64,000 nt of DNA, taken from positions 434,001 through 498,000 of the forward strand of contig NZ_CAXBGN010000002.1 in the NCBI RefSeq assembly GCF_963975415.1, read 5' to 3'. The position numbers and the translations under genes were made by a program. The notes below the pieces were generated by a model, which ran no database searches, was not told the DNA's origin, and worked only from the letters and a program-made list of their open reading frames with translations. Shown here one piece after another: positions 53,290 through 62,150 of this stretch. The stretch's first letter is position 1. Every line of letters starts with the position of its first letter. This stretch comes from Kriegella sp963975415 (GTDB taxonomy: Bacteria > Bacteroidota > Bacteroidia > Flavobacteriales > Flavobacteriaceae).

Positions 53290-53643
53290 ATGAAAAAAAT
53301 ATACCATTTAAGTACCTGTAGCACTTGTCAAAGGATCATTAAGGAGCTTCAGCCTTTAGAAGGATTCATACTTCAGGATATAAAAAAAGAAAGAATTACT
53401 GTAGCACAACTTGAGGAAATGCAAAAACTTTCCGGAAGCTATGAAGCTCTTTTCAGCAGAAGGGCCATGTTGTACAAAGAAAGGAATCTAAAAGAAAAAC
53501 AACTTTCTGAAACCGATTATAAAGACCTTATTTTAGACCACTATACTTTTCTCAAAAGACCGGTAATCGTTGTAGATAATCAAATTTTCATCGGTAACAG
53601 TAAAAACGTGGTCTCCGCAGCCGCTGCAACCATTCATCCTTGA
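53290..53643 (+). CDS. ArsC/Spx-family thioredoxin-fold protein
   Basis: A 117-residue arsenate-reductase-family protein. It has a C-x2-C redox motif (HLSTCSTCQRIIKEL) at the start of the first helix, a helical insertion and the family ending LKRPVIVVDNQIFIG. It may reduce arsenate or act as an Spx/YffB-type thiol protein; the RPV strand with K-R-P favours the ArsC group. The EamA transporter gene begins with a TTG that overlaps this stop codon. Confidence 0.85.
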   Translation: MKKIYHLSTCSTCQRIIKELQPLEGFILQDIKKERITVAQLEEMQKLSGSYEALFSRRAMLYKERNLKEKQLSETDYKDLILDHYTFLKRPVIVVDNQIFIGNSKNVVSAAAATIHP

Positions 53644-54539
53644 GTAAAAGAACACTTGCGATATTTGCAGCTATCGGCGCAACGGTCATTTACGGCCTGA
53701 ATCATACCATTGCCAAAGGAGTCATGCCCGATCATGTCGCTCCTTTCGGCTTTATTATGTTACGGGTAATCGGTGCTTCTATTCTATTCTGGGCCATTTC
53801 TTTTTTTGGACCAAAAGAAACCATCGAAAAAAAAGATTACGGACGAATGCTAATCTGCGCACTTTTTGGAATGGGTATCAACATGCTTAGTTTCTTTAAG
53901 GGATTACAGCTTTCGACCCCTATCAACAGCGCTGTGCTAATTACCACCACACCCATTATTGTGCTGCTGCTATCTGCCCTGCTTATCAAGGAAAAAATTT
54001 CAAACCGTAAAATCTTCGGTATTTTCATTGGACTTATCGGAGCAGTATCCCTCATTCTTTTTGGAGCAGAAATACGCCAAGATGCCCCCAACATTCCCCT
54101 GGGCAATGCCCTTTTTGTCGTTAACGCTTTCTCATATGGCCTATACCTGATCCTAGTAAAGAAATTAATTGAGAAATATCATCTATTCACCTGCATGAAA
54201 TGGCTTTTTACTATCGGCATTTTTGTTTGTCTTCCCATGGGCTATAAAGAGCTTTTACAAATCGAATGGACAAGTTTACCATCTGAAGCGTTTTTGGGAA
54301 TTATATTTGTAGTCGTTGGTACCACCTTCTGCACCTACCTTTTCAATGTTTTTGCGCTTACACAATTAAAAGCATCTACCGTAAGCGCTTTTGTGTATCT
54401 TCAACCTATCATCGGCATTTTGTTTGCTGTAATGACAGGAAAAGATAGTCTGACCACCTTGAAAATATTCGGTGCTGCAATGGTATTGGTCGGCGTCTAC
54501 TTGGCAAGTCGCAAACCATCTTCTGTAGCAAAAAGTTAA
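53640..54539 (+). CDS. EamA-family (DMT) transporter
   Basis: A 299-residue inner-membrane transporter of the drug/metabolite superfamily with ten predicted helices in two EamA halves (about 5-138 and 148-290). Characteristic segments are YGLNHTIAKGVMPDHVAPFG and the second-half VVGTTFCTYLFNVFALTQLK, then VSAFVYLQPIIGILFAVMTG. The start is TTG at 53640, overlapping the ArsC-like stop (TTGA), so the two genes are coupled. The substrate is unknown. Confidence 0.9.
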   Translation: MSKRTLAIFAAIGATVIYGLNHTIAKGVMPDHVAPFGFIMLRVIGASILFWAISFFGPKETIEKKDYGRMLICALFGMGINMLSFFKGLQLSTPINSAVLITTTPIIVLLLSALLIKEKISNRKIFGIFIGLIGAVSLILFGAEIRQDAPNIPLGNALFVVNAFSYGLYLILVKKLIEKYHLFTCMKWLFTIGIFVCLPMGYKELLQIEWTSLPSEAFLGIIFVVVGTTFCTYLFNVFALTQLKASTVSAFVYLQPIIGILFAVMTGKDSLTTLKIFGAAMVLVGVYLASRKPSSVAKS

Positions 54540-54545
54540 TACTGC

Positions 54546-55028
54546 TTAAATAGACAGATCTTTCTGGGGTGCTTTGGCGAATCGCCTGGTATCTTCTTTG
54601 GTCAACACTTTAAATCCTTCTGGCTTGTCAATCGAATTGAAAGCAGCTAACATATTATCATTTAGACCAATAAGACTTCGCGTCTTCAAACTGATCCACG
54701 CACCCATCATCTCACAATGTGCTACATTCTTTCCGTTGCTATCATAAAAGTTATGGTGAAATTCAAAAAACTTTCCATCTTCACTCAATCCTGTAACTTC
54801 TAGAGACACCTTTATGGGCTTGCCGGGAAAAACTTCCTTAAAATAGTACATGTGCTCATAAAAAACTACCGGGCCGATTTGATTCTCGGCCATTGTTTTA
54901 TGATTGAAACCCAACTCCCATAAAAAAGACATTCGCGTGTGGCTCATAAAATTAATATATGCCGAGTTGGCCAAATGTCGGTTGGCATCAATATCGCTCC
55001 ACCGAACTTCAAAGTCTTTTAAGTACAT
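54546..55028 (-). CDS. Hotdog-fold acyl-CoA thioesterase
   Basis: A 160-residue single hotdog domain of the 4HBT/acyl-ACP thioesterase group. The active-site region is EVRWSDIDANRHLANSAYIN (Asp and the N-x-H-L-A-N signature), then the central helix ending in LWELGF. It is cytosolic and probably hydrolyses acyl-CoA; chain preference is unknown. It is convergent with the EamA gene. Confidence 0.88.
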   Translation of the reverse strand: MYLKDFEVRWSDIDANRHLANSAYINFMSHTRMSFLWELGFNHKTMAENQIGPVVFYEHMYYFKEVFPGKPIKVSLEVTGLSEDGKFFEFHHNFYDSNGKNVAHCEMMGAWISLKTRSLIGLNDNMLAAFNSIDKPEGFKVLTKEDTRRFAKAPQKDLSI

Positions 55029-55131
55029 CCTTTAAATATTTTTGCTATGCATGCATAATATTTTATAAAAATAGTATAGTTTTGGAAATCTCAAGGTTAA
55101 AATGCCTTATTTTTAAGTAGAAAAACAAAAA

Positions 55132-56106
55132 ATGGATTTAAAAGCTCCCTTCATTAAGAATCTCTCACTTCCTGCCATTGCGGCGCCGATGTTTTTGATT
55201 TCAGGCCCTAAATTGGTCGTCGAATGCTGTAAGAACGGTATAGTAGGCACTTTTCCCGCCTTAAACCAACGGACATCGGAAGGTTTCGAAGAATGGCTAA
55301 TCGAGATACAATCGGAATTGCAGAATTTTGAGGATGAAACAGGTAAAAAGCCGGCACCGTTCGGGGTCAACCTTATTGTTCATCCCACCAATCCTCGATT
55401 GGAGGCCGATCTTAAATTGTGCGTAAAGCATAAAGTGCCGCTGATCATTACCTCTTTGGGTGCCGTCTCACAGGTTGTAGACACCATTCATAGTTACGGT
55501 GGATTGGTATTTCATGACGTCATTAAAAAACGTCATGCCCAAAAAGCGGCAGGTGCAGGGGTCGACGGACTTATTCTTGTAGCAGCAGGTGCAGGCGGCC
55601 ATGCGGGCACTATAAACCCGATGACTTTGGTTGCTGAAATAAAAAAATTCTACGATAAGACCATTATACTTTCCGGTTGCATCAGTACGGGTCGTGATAT
55701 TGCTTCGGCCCTCCAAATGGGGGCGGATCTCGCCTATATGGGCACTCGTTTTATAAATACCGAAGAAAGCAAGGCCTCGGCTGCATATCGCGAAATGATC
55801 GTGGCTGCTGGCGCAAGTGATGTAGTGTATACTGCAGCAATATCAGGTGTTCATGCCAATTTTTTGGGGGCTAGTTTAAAGGCCGCAGGAATTACGGAGG
55901 AAGATTTGGAAAAAGATAGAAAAATCGATTTTGGAAAAGAACTCGATACGGAAGCTAAAGCCTGGAAAACCATTTGGTCGGCAGGTCAAGGTTCAGCCAC
56001 TATAGACAATGTTCTTCCGGTTTCCGAACTGGTAAACCATTTAAAATCAGAATTTAAATCGGCAATCGAGGAACAAATTAAGGTATTGGAAATGTACCCG
56101 AAGTAA
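55132..56106 (+). CDS. Nitronate monooxygenase (2-nitropropane dioxygenase-like flavoprotein)
   Basis: A 324-residue TIM-barrel FMN enzyme. Signatures are the N-terminal LPAIAAPMFLISGPKLVVEC, the phosphate-binding VDGLILVAAGAGGHAG with His, and ISTGRDIASALQMGADLAYM with GTRFI. The family includes nitronate monooxygenases and enoyl reductase-like FMN oxidoreductases (FabK). The His-containing loop favours nitronate monooxygenase. It is monocistronic. Confidence 0.88.
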   Translation: MDLKAPFIKNLSLPAIAAPMFLISGPKLVVECCKNGIVGTFPALNQRTSEGFEEWLIEIQSELQNFEDETGKKPAPFGVNLIVHPTNPRLEADLKLCVKHKVPLIITSLGAVSQVVDTIHSYGGLVFHDVIKKRHAQKAAGAGVDGLILVAAGAGGHAGTINPMTLVAEIKKFYDKTIILSGCISTGRDIASALQMGADLAYMGTRFINTEESKASAAYREMIVAAGASDVVYTAAISGVHANFLGASLKAAGITEEDLEKDRKIDFGKELDTEAKAWKTIWSAGQGSATIDNVLPVSELVNHLKSEFKSAIEEQIKVLEMYPK

Positions 56107-56201
56107 GCATTGAAGACATAGCCATTTAGAAGTAGCTCCCTTTAAGCGCAAGGGCATTATACCTAGCATGCTGGAGCCTGATTTTGCCAGCGCCTAAAAC
56201 T

Positions 56202-56228
56202 GCACCCCACGACTGGAAAGCACCCCAC
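56202..56228. repeat. Two copies of GCACCCCAC, possible insertion-sequence end
   Basis: The 9-mer GCACCCCAC occurs at 56202-56210 and 56220-56228 with an 18-base period. Such spaced repeats resemble the multiple terminal repeats of IS21-family elements. No transposase is present, so at most this is a remnant end in the 463-base gap 56107-56569. Confidence 0.3.
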
Positions 56229-56260
56229 TTTCTCCTGAAAATTTATTTTTTTGTGAATCA

Positions 56261-56434
56261 CTACTGCAACAGTACCGATATTGGGGTCATAACAGAAAAT
56301 TCACCACTAAGAACTACAACAAAATCATACTGCAAATCTCCCAAAACGAATAAGACCGTATCACTTTCACAATGCCCTACTTCCCCGTTAGTTTTGGCTT
56401 CATAACTTCGGAAAACGCTTCTTAATGGTCGCAT
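56261..56434 (-). CDS. Small unknown frame or gene remnant (57 codons)
   Basis: A minus-strand frame with an ATG at 56434. The product reads as protein-like (MRPLRSVFRSYEAKTNGEVG, then CESDTVLFVLGDLQYDFVVV and a short tail) and ends at 56261. The K-T-N-G and the beta-strand pair that follows it loosely recall the end of serine hydrolases of the beta-lactamase fold, but the resemblance is weak. It could be a decayed 3' end of such a gene. Nothing else in 56107-56569 looks coding. Confidence 0.3.
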   Translation of the reverse strand: MRPLRSVFRSYEAKTNGEVGHCESDTVLFVLGDLQYDFVVVLSGEFSVMTPISVLLQ

Positions 56435-56569
56435 TTTTTATTATTTTGGTCATGCTAAAATTTACAATAAAGTTTGACGTTGTTGGATTTAACCCAACCC
56501 TTTACGAATCTTAAGGTACTTTTAAACTATGCGGTACCTTCTTACTCTTAAAAGTAATTCATTTTAGAG

Positions 56570-57532
56570 ATGCCTTTATTTCAATCAAATTATAACCCTC
56601 CTTTTTTATTCAGGAGCGGACATTTCGCTACGATCTATTCAGGTCTTTTTCGTAAAGTCGAAGGTTTACTACAAACCCGAGAGCGTATTGATTTGCCCGA
56701 TGGCGATTTTCTTGATCTCGACTGGAGTTTCTCCTTCAAACCTACCGACAAGGTCGTTATTCTACTTCATGGTCTAGAGGGCAATGCACAGCGCCCTTAT
56801 ATCACAGGAAGTGCCAAAGCCTTCAATACACTGGGTTACGATGCTTGTTCTGTAAATTTTCGAGGCTGTAGTGGTGAAACCAACAAACTATTTCGGTCGT
56901 ACCATTCAGGAGCTACCGAAGATTTAGATGCCGTAGTACGGCATATTGTAAACACAGAAAAATACCCTAAAATTTTTATAAAAGGCGTAAGCTTAGGCGG
57001 TAATATGGCTCTTAAATATGCGGGCGAAGGGCGGAACATCCCAAAAACAGTGAAAGGTATTATCGGAATTTCAGTACCATGTGACCTACACAGCTCACTT
57101 CGAGAGCTTCTGAAGCCCAAGAATTTTCCATATGCCAAACGATTTAAAAATCATTTGGTGGAAAAACTAATTCCGAAACAAAAAATGTTTCCAGATAAAA
57201 TTTCGGCCAATGACATAGCCAGTATTCGAACTTTAAAGGATTTTGACGATATCTATACCAGTCGCGCCCATGGTTTTATAAATGCACTGGATTATTACAA
57301 GAAATGCAGTTGTCTCCAGTTTTTGGGTCAGATTAGCATTCCGGCATTGATAATTAGTGCCAAGAACGATTCTTTTTTAGGAAAAGAATGTTATCCCATT
57401 GAAGCCGCAAATACCAATCCCAATTTAAGCTTAGAGATGCCCCGAAATGGTGGTCATGTTGGATTTTTTGGTAAAAATAACGCCACTTATACAGAAAAAA
57501 GGGCGGTAAAATTTTGTGAAGAGGTTATTTAA
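56570..57532 (+). CDS. YheT-family alpha/beta hydrolase
   Basis: A 320-residue alpha/beta hydrolase of the ABHD1/3/YheT group. The N-terminal SGHFATIYSGLFRKV, the oxyanion HGLEGNAQRPYITGSAKAF, the nucleophile elbow GVSLGGNMALKYAGE (Ser), an Asp after LIISAKNDSFLG and the terminal GGHVGFFGK (His) are all present. The substrate is unknown; lipid esters are typical for relatives. The cytochrome gene follows 39 bases later. Confidence 0.92.
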   Translation: MPLFQSNYNPPFLFRSGHFATIYSGLFRKVEGLLQTRERIDLPDGDFLDLDWSFSFKPTDKVVILLHGLEGNAQRPYITGSAKAFNTLGYDACSVNFRGCSGETNKLFRSYHSGATEDLDAVVRHIVNTEKYPKIFIKGVSLGGNMALKYAGEGRNIPKTVKGIIGISVPCDLHSSLRELLKPKNFPYAKRFKNHLVEKLIPKQKMFPDKISANDIASIRTLKDFDDIYTSRAHGFINALDYYKKCSCLQFLGQISIPALIISAKNDSFLGKECYPIEAANTNPNLSLEMPRNGGHVGFFGKNNATYTEKRAVKFCEEVI

Positions 57533-57571
57533 ATAACGGTAATTCTTATATTAGTGCCGACAAAAACAAAC

Positions 57572-58063
57572 ATGATGAAAAAATTATTTGTGGTCTTCGC
57601 ACTGGGCGGTCTAATGATCAGCTGTGGAGGAAAAGAGAAAAAGGAAGAGAAGAAAGAAGGTTTTGAAATGAACCGAACGAAAACGGAAGCTAAAGCCCCA
57701 GCGGCAGAGGCTGAAGGCGTACCCGTTGATTTAAGCAACAAAGGAGTAGGCCCTATAAAATCGGTAACCTTTGCCGATGAAATAGACTCTGAAATGGCTG
57801 CCAAAGGTGAAAAGATTTTTAGCACCGTATGTATTGCTTGTCATGCAGTCGATAAACGCATGATAGGCCCTGCTTTAAAAGGTGTTTTAGAGCGCAGAAG
57901 TCCTGAATGGGTAATGAACATGATTATCAATCCTGATGTTATGCTTAAAGAAGATCCTATTGCAAAGGCATTACTTAAAGAGTATAACAACGCGATTATG
58001 TTAAATCAAAATTTAAGCGAAGAGGATGCAAGAAATGTGACAGAATTTTTACGCACACTGTAA
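57572..58063 (+). CDS. Lipoprotein c-type cytochrome
   Basis: From the ATG at 57572 the product has 163 residues, with a signal peptide and lipobox (GGLMISC), an acidic/Lys-rich linker (about 22-50) and a class I cytochrome c domain with heme site C87-I-A-C90-H91. A likely axial Met lies in NNAIMLNQNL and the final helix in ARNVTEFLRTL. It is a periplasmic electron carrier tethered to a membrane. An upstream GTG at 57554 is also possible but adds no useful sequence. Confidence 0.88.
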   Translation: MMKKLFVVFALGGLMISCGGKEKKEEKKEGFEMNRTKTEAKAPAAEAEGVPVDLSNKGVGPIKSVTFADEIDSEMAAKGEKIFSTVCIACHAVDKRMIGPALKGVLERRSPEWVMNMIINPDVMLKEDPIAKALLKEYNNAIMLNQNLSEEDARNVTEFLRTL

Positions 58064-58171
58064 CATTGTCCCGAACCAAATTTACTGTGCTGTTATCCTG
58101 AAATGAATTTGGGGTAATAGCACATTTCGTTTTGGCACAAAATTAAATTTCCATCAATAAAACCCTTAACA

Positions 58172-59284
58172 ATGAAATCAATTCGTAATATTCTTGCCCT
58201 AGTAGTGTTAACCGCTTCTATTGCATCGACTGCTCAAGATATAAAGCCAAATGAAGTCGAACAAATCATGAAAAAGGTAGCCGATTGGCAGATAGATCAT
58301 TTCGACGGCCTTTATAGCGGCCACACCAAACCCCACCACCCACTTGATTGGACCAATGGTGCTTTGTACGTCGGTATGGTAAAATGGGCCGCAATGGCCG
58401 ATGACGATAAATACTACAACTGGCTAAAAACAATTGGAGAAGAAAACGAATGGCAATTATATCGTCGAAAATATCATGCAGATGATCACACTGTCGGTCA
58501 AATGTACATTGAGCTTTTTCGTAAGTATAACGACGAAAAAATGATCGAGCCAACCAAGGAGCAATTCAACTTTATTATGATGCACCCTTCGCAATCTTCG
58601 TTTCATTGGAAGTCTCCATACCACCAAGACCGTTGGAACTGGTGTGATGCCTTGTTTATGTCTCCACCGGTTTGGGCAAAACTCTATAAACTCACAGGAG
58701 AAAAAAAGTATCTTGATTTTTTAATGACCGAATTCAAAGCTTCTACAGATTTCCTATTTGATAAGAAAGAAAGCTTATACTACCGTGATGAAAGTTATAT
58801 GGGCAAGCTAGACAATGGAACCAAAATATTCTGGTCGAGAGGCAATGGCTGGGTATTCGCCGGACTGACTAATGTCATGAACGAATTAGACCCTAAAAGC
58901 AAGGAATACAAATACTTTTTGGGTATCTATAAAAAAATGTCCAAAAAATTGCTTGCCATTCAAACTCCACAAGGCCATTGGGCCATGAGTTTATTAGGAC
59001 AAGATTTCTATCCTACACCGGAAACAAGCGGTTCTTCATTTTATGTCTATGGTCTCGCTTGGGGCATTAATAAGGGTATTTTAGACAAATCTACCTATGG
59101 CCCGGCCGTCAAGAAAGGGTGGAATGCCATGGTAAGCCATGTTACCGATGAAGGTATGTTGGGTTATGTACAACCAATAGGAGCAGCTCCTGGAAAAGCT
59201 TGGCCCGATAAGACCGAAGTATATGGAACAGGTGCTTTTTTAAGTGCTGGTTCTGAAGTCTATAAATTGTACGGCGGTAATTAA
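58172..59284 (+). CDS. Glycoside hydrolase family 105 (unsaturated glucuronyl/galacturonyl hydrolase)
   Basis: A 370-residue secreted enzyme (signal peptide about 1-22, ASIASTAQ) with the six-hairpin (alpha/alpha) barrel of GH88/GH105. Asp residues in YHADDHTVGQMY (104-105) and Asp159 in NWCDALFMSPPVW match the vinyl-ether hydration acid, and GNGWVFAGLTNVM and GSSFYVYGLAWGIN are conserved. It removes the unsaturated uronic acid left by polysaccharide lyases acting on pectin, rhamnogalacturonan or ulvan. No lyase, SusC/SusD pair or sulfatase is adjacent, so it is an orphan relative to a utilisation locus. Confidence 0.9.
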   Translation: MKSIRNILALVVLTASIASTAQDIKPNEVEQIMKKVADWQIDHFDGLYSGHTKPHHPLDWTNGALYVGMVKWAAMADDDKYYNWLKTIGEENEWQLYRRKYHADDHTVGQMYIELFRKYNDEKMIEPTKEQFNFIMMHPSQSSFHWKSPYHQDRWNWCDALFMSPPVWAKLYKLTGEKKYLDFLMTEFKASTDFLFDKKESLYYRDESYMGKLDNGTKIFWSRGNGWVFAGLTNVMNELDPKSKEYKYFLGIYKKMSKKLLAIQTPQGHWAMSLLGQDFYPTPETSGSSFYVYGLAWGINKGILDKSTYGPAVKKGWNAMVSHVTDEGMLGYVQPIGAAPGKAWPDKTEVYGTGAFLSAGSEVYKLYGGN

Positions 59285-59326
59285 TTAAAAACAATAGTCG
59301 CTGTAAAAATTTACAGAAAGTTATAA

Positions 59327-59357
59327 AAAACCGATGCTTGTGCATCGGTTTTTTTTA
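59327..59357. terminator. Terminator between the GH105 and SulP genes
   Basis: An 11-bp stem (59327-59337 with 59342-59352, TTGT loop) with a T-run on the plus strand and an A-run before the stem. It can serve both convergent genes. Confidence 0.8.
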
Positions 59358-59370
59358 TAATGATTTCTTT

Positions 59371-60948
59371 TTAAGTCTTGTCTACGACGACTTTATAGGT
59401 AGGATCTTCTAAAACATTTACGTCGATGATATCATTGGCATTCTTCAACAAGCGAATGCAGTCTTTACTCAAATGTTTGAGATGTACTTTTTTACCAACT
59501 TTTTGGTAACGATCGGTTATTTTATTCAGTGCCTCAATACCTGACATATCTGCAACACGACTTTCCTTGAAGTCTATAATTACTTCCAAAGGATCATTCT
59601 GAATATCAAATTTTTCAGCAAATAATGTGGTTGAACCAAAAAACAGAGGGCCATAAATCTCGTAATGCTTGACCCCGTTTTCATCAATATGTTTTCGTGC
59701 TCGAATACGTTTTGCATTCTCCCAGGAGTATGCCAAAGCGGAGATAATCACTCCCAACAGAACGGCCACTGCCAAATTATGTGTAATCGCCGTAATCAAG
59801 GTCACTAAAACCATCACAATAACATCTGAATTCGGCATTTTTCGAAATGTCTTAAAGCTTGCCCATTCGAAGGTTCCGATAGCGACCATAAACATCAATC
59901 CGACCAAGGCCGCCATAGGAAGGCGTTCAATGAGACTTGACCCGAACATAATAAAAACCAGCAACATTACCGCAGCGGTAATACCAGACAAACGGGCTCT
60001 TGCCCCAGATGAAGTGTTGATCAAACTTTGCCCAATCATTGCACAACCTCCCATACCTGATAGGAATCCGGATAATATATTTGCCGTACCCTGCGCCACA
60101 CATTCTTTATTTCCACTTCCTCGTGTTTCTGTAATTTCATCAATGATATTCAGCGTCAATAGACTTTCAATCAAACCAACCCCGGCAACAATGGCCGCAT
60201 AAGGGAAAATAATTTTAAGGGTCTCAAAAGTAAAAGGAATCTGTGGAATTGATAAAGGCGGAAAGCCCCCTTTAATCGATTCTCCTGCTTTCATGGTGTC
60301 GGCTACGGTAAGGGTGTCAATTCCAAAACCTATAACCAAGGAAGAAACTACAACGATTGCCAATAAAGAAGATGGAATTGCCTTGGTCAATTTTGGAAAA
60401 CCCCATATAATGAGCATGGTTAGCAAGGTTAGCCCTAGCATTGTATACATTGGGGCACCCGTTAGCAATGTATCGGTTCCCTTTTGATAAAAATTAGGGA
60501 ACTGTGCCATAAATATGATGATGGCCAATCCATTAACAAACCCGAACATTACGGGGTGCGGCACTAGTCTGATAAACTTTCCTAAACGCAAAACTCCTGC
60601 TCCGATCTGAAGTAATCCGGCAATAATGACCGTGGCAAAAACGTAATTTAAAATAGTCTCGGGTTCGATTCCCGGAAAATTACGTTTGAGTTCAAGTATC
60701 AATCCAATAAAAACCACGGCAACTGCACCTGTAGCACCTGAAATCATTCCTGGTCGACCTCCTAAAATTGAGGTCACCAATGCCAACACAAAAGCTGCAT
60801 ACAAACCTGTAAGTGGTGAAAAACCTGGAATCAAAGCAAAGGCAATGGCCTCTGGCACCAATGCCAATGCCACTGTAAGGCCCGATAAAATCTCGGTTTT
60901 ATAGTCTACCTTTTGTTTAAAATCGAATAAATTAAAGTATTTCTTCAA
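59371..60948 (-). CDS. SulP-family anion transporter with STAS domain
   Basis: A 525-residue membrane transporter with about 12-14 helices and a C-terminal STAS domain (about 430-520, LEVIIDFKESRVADMSGIEA). The SulP signature is LTGLYAAFVLALVTSILGGR near 47-66, with VVFIGLILELK and NILSGFLSGMGGCAMIGQS following. Family members move sulfate or bicarbonate with sodium or protons. The substrate here is unknown, with bicarbonate common in marine bacteria. A TATTTTTG box at 60969-60976 on the minus strand is a likely promoter. Confidence 0.92.
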   Translation of the reverse strand: MKKYFNLFDFKQKVDYKTEILSGLTVALALVPEAIAFALIPGFSPLTGLYAAFVLALVTSILGGRPGMISGATGAVAVVFIGLILELKRNFPGIEPETILNYVFATVIIAGLLQIGAGVLRLGKFIRLVPHPVMFGFVNGLAIIIFMAQFPNFYQKGTDTLLTGAPMYTMLGLTLLTMLIIWGFPKLTKAIPSSLLAIVVVSSLVIGFGIDTLTVADTMKAGESIKGGFPPLSIPQIPFTFETLKIIFPYAAIVAGVGLIESLLTLNIIDEITETRGSGNKECVAQGTANILSGFLSGMGGCAMIGQSLINTSSGARARLSGITAAVMLLVFIMFGSSLIERLPMAALVGLMFMVAIGTFEWASFKTFRKMPNSDVIVMVLVTLITAITHNLAVAVLLGVIISALAYSWENAKRIRARKHIDENGVKHYEIYGPLFFGSTTLFAEKFDIQNDPLEVIIDFKESRVADMSGIEALNKITDRYQKVGKKVHLKHLSKDCIRLLKNANDIIDVNVLEDPTYKVVVDKT

Positions 60949-60968
60949 ACCTTCTTATTTTAAGGATG

Positions 60969-60976
60969 CAAAAATA
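60969..60976 (-). promoter_or_regulatory. Minus-7 element of the SulP gene
   Basis: TATTTTTG on the minus strand, a perfect TAnnTTTG box 20 bases before the start codon. Confidence 0.5.
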
Positions 60977-61029
60977 CCATTAATAGTCGGTTTCACCTTA
61001 AACTAGCTAAGAATTAAAGATTTGATGAT

Positions 61030-62001
61030 CTACCAAGGGGTCAGCCCTAATAGCTTCTGTCCCAGTGGGGATAAATTGGCAGTTTCATATTTTGTCTGTT
61101 CCCATCTTCTCGGGTCACCCGGAAATGCATACCCCTCAGGTGCGATCCGTTGCCGCCAGGAATTGATCCGCCATTGTCGAAGCTCTTCATTGTTTTCTTC
61201 TGCCGGCATCATGGAAATATATTGCGCAATACGCACCTTGTCTTTCGAGTTATTGGGCCTTATACCGTGCGGTTGTGTACTATTGAAAATGAGTAAATCA
61301 CCAGCCTCCATTTTAACTTTGACAATTTTGTCTTCTAAATTGGAAACATCGGGTTGAAATCGATCACGGTCTTCGGGTTGGGTCAATTTCCAAGCATCGT
61401 AATTACGATACAACCACGGGATACATTGAAAACCACCCATATTTTCATCGGTCTGATCCGCCAATGCCAAAACACCCTGAACATTCTGAGGCCTCGTTTC
61501 CGGATCATAATCCCAATGAATAAACCCCTTTTTCTTGACCCCGGGTCTTAAAGGAAAATTCAAATTGGCCCGATCTATAGTAACCCACAATTTCTCGGTG
61601 CCCCACACATCGACAAAAGCATCATATACGCGATGCGTCTGGCGATTGTTCCAGAGATGTTGATGGTTATATACTTCGACCATTCCTGTTCCGGTCAGTT
61701 CTTTCATTTTCATTTCCGCTCTTGGCGGAGCGTACCAGGTTTCTGGGCTTTTAGAATCTTTTTCATCAAACTCCCAGATGAAATCAGCTGTTGCCTTGGC
61801 CTGCTCTTTTGAAACTGCATTTTTAATGACGATATAGCCATTGTGTACCCAGAAATCCCAATCGGCTTCGCTCAAAACCCGTAACGGTACATTATTCGAG
61901 CGATCGTTCAATTTAATTTTACTGGTCGTTGCGGTAGATGGATTCCCGGGAATTGCCTTATGACCTTTATTGGCCATTTCAATCTTATCTATTTTTTTCA
62001 T
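61030..62001 (-). CDS. Phytanoyl-CoA dioxygenase family (PhyH) protein
   Basis: A 323-residue 2-oxoglutarate/Fe(II) oxygenase. The iron site is visible as H-x-D in FIHWDYDPETRP and the distal His in STQPHGIRPNNSKDKVR with the 2-oxoglutarate Arg. The N-terminal FWVHNGYIVIKNAVSKEQAK is characteristic of PhyH proteins. The substrate is unknown; bacterial relatives hydroxylate small metabolites. It is divergent from an AraC-type regulator, which suggests specific control by that regulator. Confidence 0.88.
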   Translation of the reverse strand: MKKIDKIEMANKGHKAIPGNPSTATTSKIKLNDRSNNVPLRVLSEADWDFWVHNGYIVIKNAVSKEQAKATADFIWEFDEKDSKSPETWYAPPRAEMKMKELTGTGMVEVYNHQHLWNNRQTHRVYDAFVDVWGTEKLWVTIDRANLNFPLRPGVKKKGFIHWDYDPETRPQNVQGVLALADQTDENMGGFQCIPWLYRNYDAWKLTQPEDRDRFQPDVSNLEDKIVKVKMEAGDLLIFNSTQPHGIRPNNSKDKVRIAQYISMMPAEENNEELRQWRINSWRQRIAPEGYAFPGDPRRWEQTKYETANLSPLGQKLLGLTPW

Positions 62002-62068
62002 AGTTCAAATTTTATCAGAAGTTAGAGTTGTGAAGTAAAACTAGAAATTCAGAAGGTGCCTTTCTACC

Positions 62069-62103
62069 TTGATATTGACCATTATTTGAACAATATTGAT
62101 ATT
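62069..62103. promoter_or_regulatory. Candidate AraC-type operator between divergent genes
   Basis: TTGATATT occurs at 62069-62076 and again at 62096-62103 in direct orientation, 27 bases apart. Tandem direct half-sites are typical of AraC-family binding, and the site lies in the 149-base gap between the PhyH gene and its probable regulator. Confidence 0.4.
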
Positions 62104-62150
62104 TTATACCAAAAAAAATGGTTTACATGTGAAATTTGTTAAATTGAATT

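Noticed and set aside
53142..53324. N-terminal extension of the DinB frame.
   Set aside because: It crosses a perfect promoter element and adds residues unlike the family.
58172..60948. A polysaccharide utilisation locus around the GH105 gene.
   Set aside because: No SusC/SusD pair, lyase or sulfatase is adjacent; the neighbours are a cytochrome and a SulP transporter.
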